From Lycorma delicatula (lineage: Eukaryota; Arthropoda; Insecta; Hemiptera; Fulgoridae), in assembly GCF_047948215.1 (NCBI RefSeq), contig NC_134458.1, positions 135,101,571 to 135,165,570 on the forward strand: a stretch of 64,000 bases of DNA. Direction: 5' to 3'. Both the position numbers and the translations under genes were made by a program. Under the pieces are notes generated by a model. The model was not told where the DNA came from. It saw nothing but the letters and a program-made list of their open reading frames with translations, and made no database searches. Positions 62,746 to 64,000 of the stretch are shown piece by piece. The first letter of the stretch is position 1. Every line of letters begins with the position of its first letter.

Positions 62746-64000
62746 TAAAAAAAGTTATTTTTGATTATATTTTTTCTTATGGAAGATAATAAAATTATAT
62801 ATATTCTAAAAAAAAAAAAATATTTGTTCTGATAAATAATGTCTAATATAATATTATTTTCAGACAAAGAGATCCGAAGTTTGACCAAACGACTATTTAC
62901 CCATACATTTTTATCTATATCTATTTGTAAAAATCTAACATCTATTTAAAAAGAGCGCTATATCAATGCTGGAGACTGACAAAATGCAGCCAACCAATAA
63001 AAATTTAAGGTAATGTTATTGACCGTGATTATTTATTAGATTAGAATTTTCAGCAAATTTGAAGTTGGATCAAGTGAGTCAATCTTAAGATTTTTTCTTT
63101 GTAACTTTTATAAATATAAAATACATATGATTGTATTTCATAAGGAAACTGATAAAATATTATAAATTAAAATAAACTGTCAGCTTTATTTTATTAGTGA
63201 TTTGGATGAGAACATACAGAACGGGATGAAGTGAAATATTTGATGATATACTTTAGACAATAGGTGATTTGCCTCAAAAGTATTAATTTCTGTATTATGA
63301 GTTTTTCTTCGTTATATTTTATGTTGGATGATTACATTTTTATTGTCTGGAATTTGGTAGAACGCAACACATAAGAACGTTTTTAATAAATTTGTATTAA
63401 AATATGTTATGAAATTATGAGATCTGAAAATTAAAATTTATCTAATAATACATAATTTTACCACCCACTGTCGCACCAGCGCACGTCTCACAACTTCCTA
63501 CAAGATTTTCTATTTAAATCAAAAATTTAGCAAATAAAAAAATATTTCTATGAAATAAGATGTAAGCACGATGTAAATAGTGTTTTATTATTAAAAATTT
63601 AATTTTTTATTGTATACTTATTTTTTTGTTTTTTAATGTAATTTAAAATAAGTTTAACATCAATTGGTGTTACACGCTGACGTAGAGTTTTTAAAAACGC
63701 AAAATTTCTGTAAGAGACTGTACTTACACAATATGTAAACTACATTCTCTAGATAACCAGACAGAATCAAATGGTGCAATGTGATTCGCTTGGGATAATA
63801 GATAAATAAACAATACTTGAAGCAATTAGAACAATTTTAACTTCTTCACATCCGTTTTCATCTTTCAATATATGAGGTATAATTAAAAGTCTATTCTTTT
63901 TTAAATGTATAAAAAATAAATTAAAAGTGCAAATTACTTTTCACACGCTCATATATCACAAAGTGTCACCAATTAAATTAAAGATAAACATAATACAGTT
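62746..64000. other. AT-rich sequence
   Basis: No gene or repeat recognised. Confidence 0.5.

Overview
The window is AT-rich nuclear DNA from a eukaryote, almost certainly an insect and possibly a hemipteran. I infer this from the mix of mariner-like transposons, R1-like non-LTR retrotransposons, tRNA-headed SINEs, a Ty3/gypsy element and long microsatellites. I see no operons, bacterial genes, rRNA genes or intact tRNA genes. It reads as intergenic or deep intronic sequence that has filled with mobile elements over a long time. The only candidate host coding sequence is one short exon on the minus strand (14456-14645). It has good splice sites and encodes a hydrophobic, membrane-spanning segment.

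Layout. 345-2045: decayed R1-like reverse transcriptase (minus). 3442-3594: long CA microsatellite. 4090-4560: unclassified repeat. 6612-8208: full-length but dead mariner carrying a SINE. 9457-13474: R1-like LINE (plus) preceded by two tandem ~290 bp units. 13490-13662: SINE with a perfect 15 bp target-site duplication. 14456-14645: candidate host exon. 15942-16425: second mariner type, decayed. 18290-19165 and 28281-29212: two copies of a shortened mariner with the same internal deletion. 25451-26300: SINE and a hAT remnant. 27768-36782: more SINEs. 36826-38338: GC-rich island, an ORF1-only retroelement flanked by 13 bp direct repeats. 46700-47230: mariner remnant. 50468-52750: nest of a BED-finger hAT transposase, a GC-rich hairpin element and a pogo/Tigger-like transposase. 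54925-55313: Helitron-like fragment. 57765-57936: SINE. 58652-62616: Ty3/gypsy element with two LTRs that look identical, inserted into an AT microsatellite inside an older repeat. Most sequence between these blocks is AT-rich and featureless.

The mobile elements do not form a functional system, but their structure is informative. Several are non-autonomous derivatives: the shared-junction mariner, the ORF1-only LINE, and the LTR element that lost three domains. The SINE families share a 3' tail, which suggests one LINE partner. At least seven perfect fold-back palindromes with unrelated sequences are scattered through the window. No gene here looks fully intact, and the functional calls rest on recognised protein motifs read by eye.
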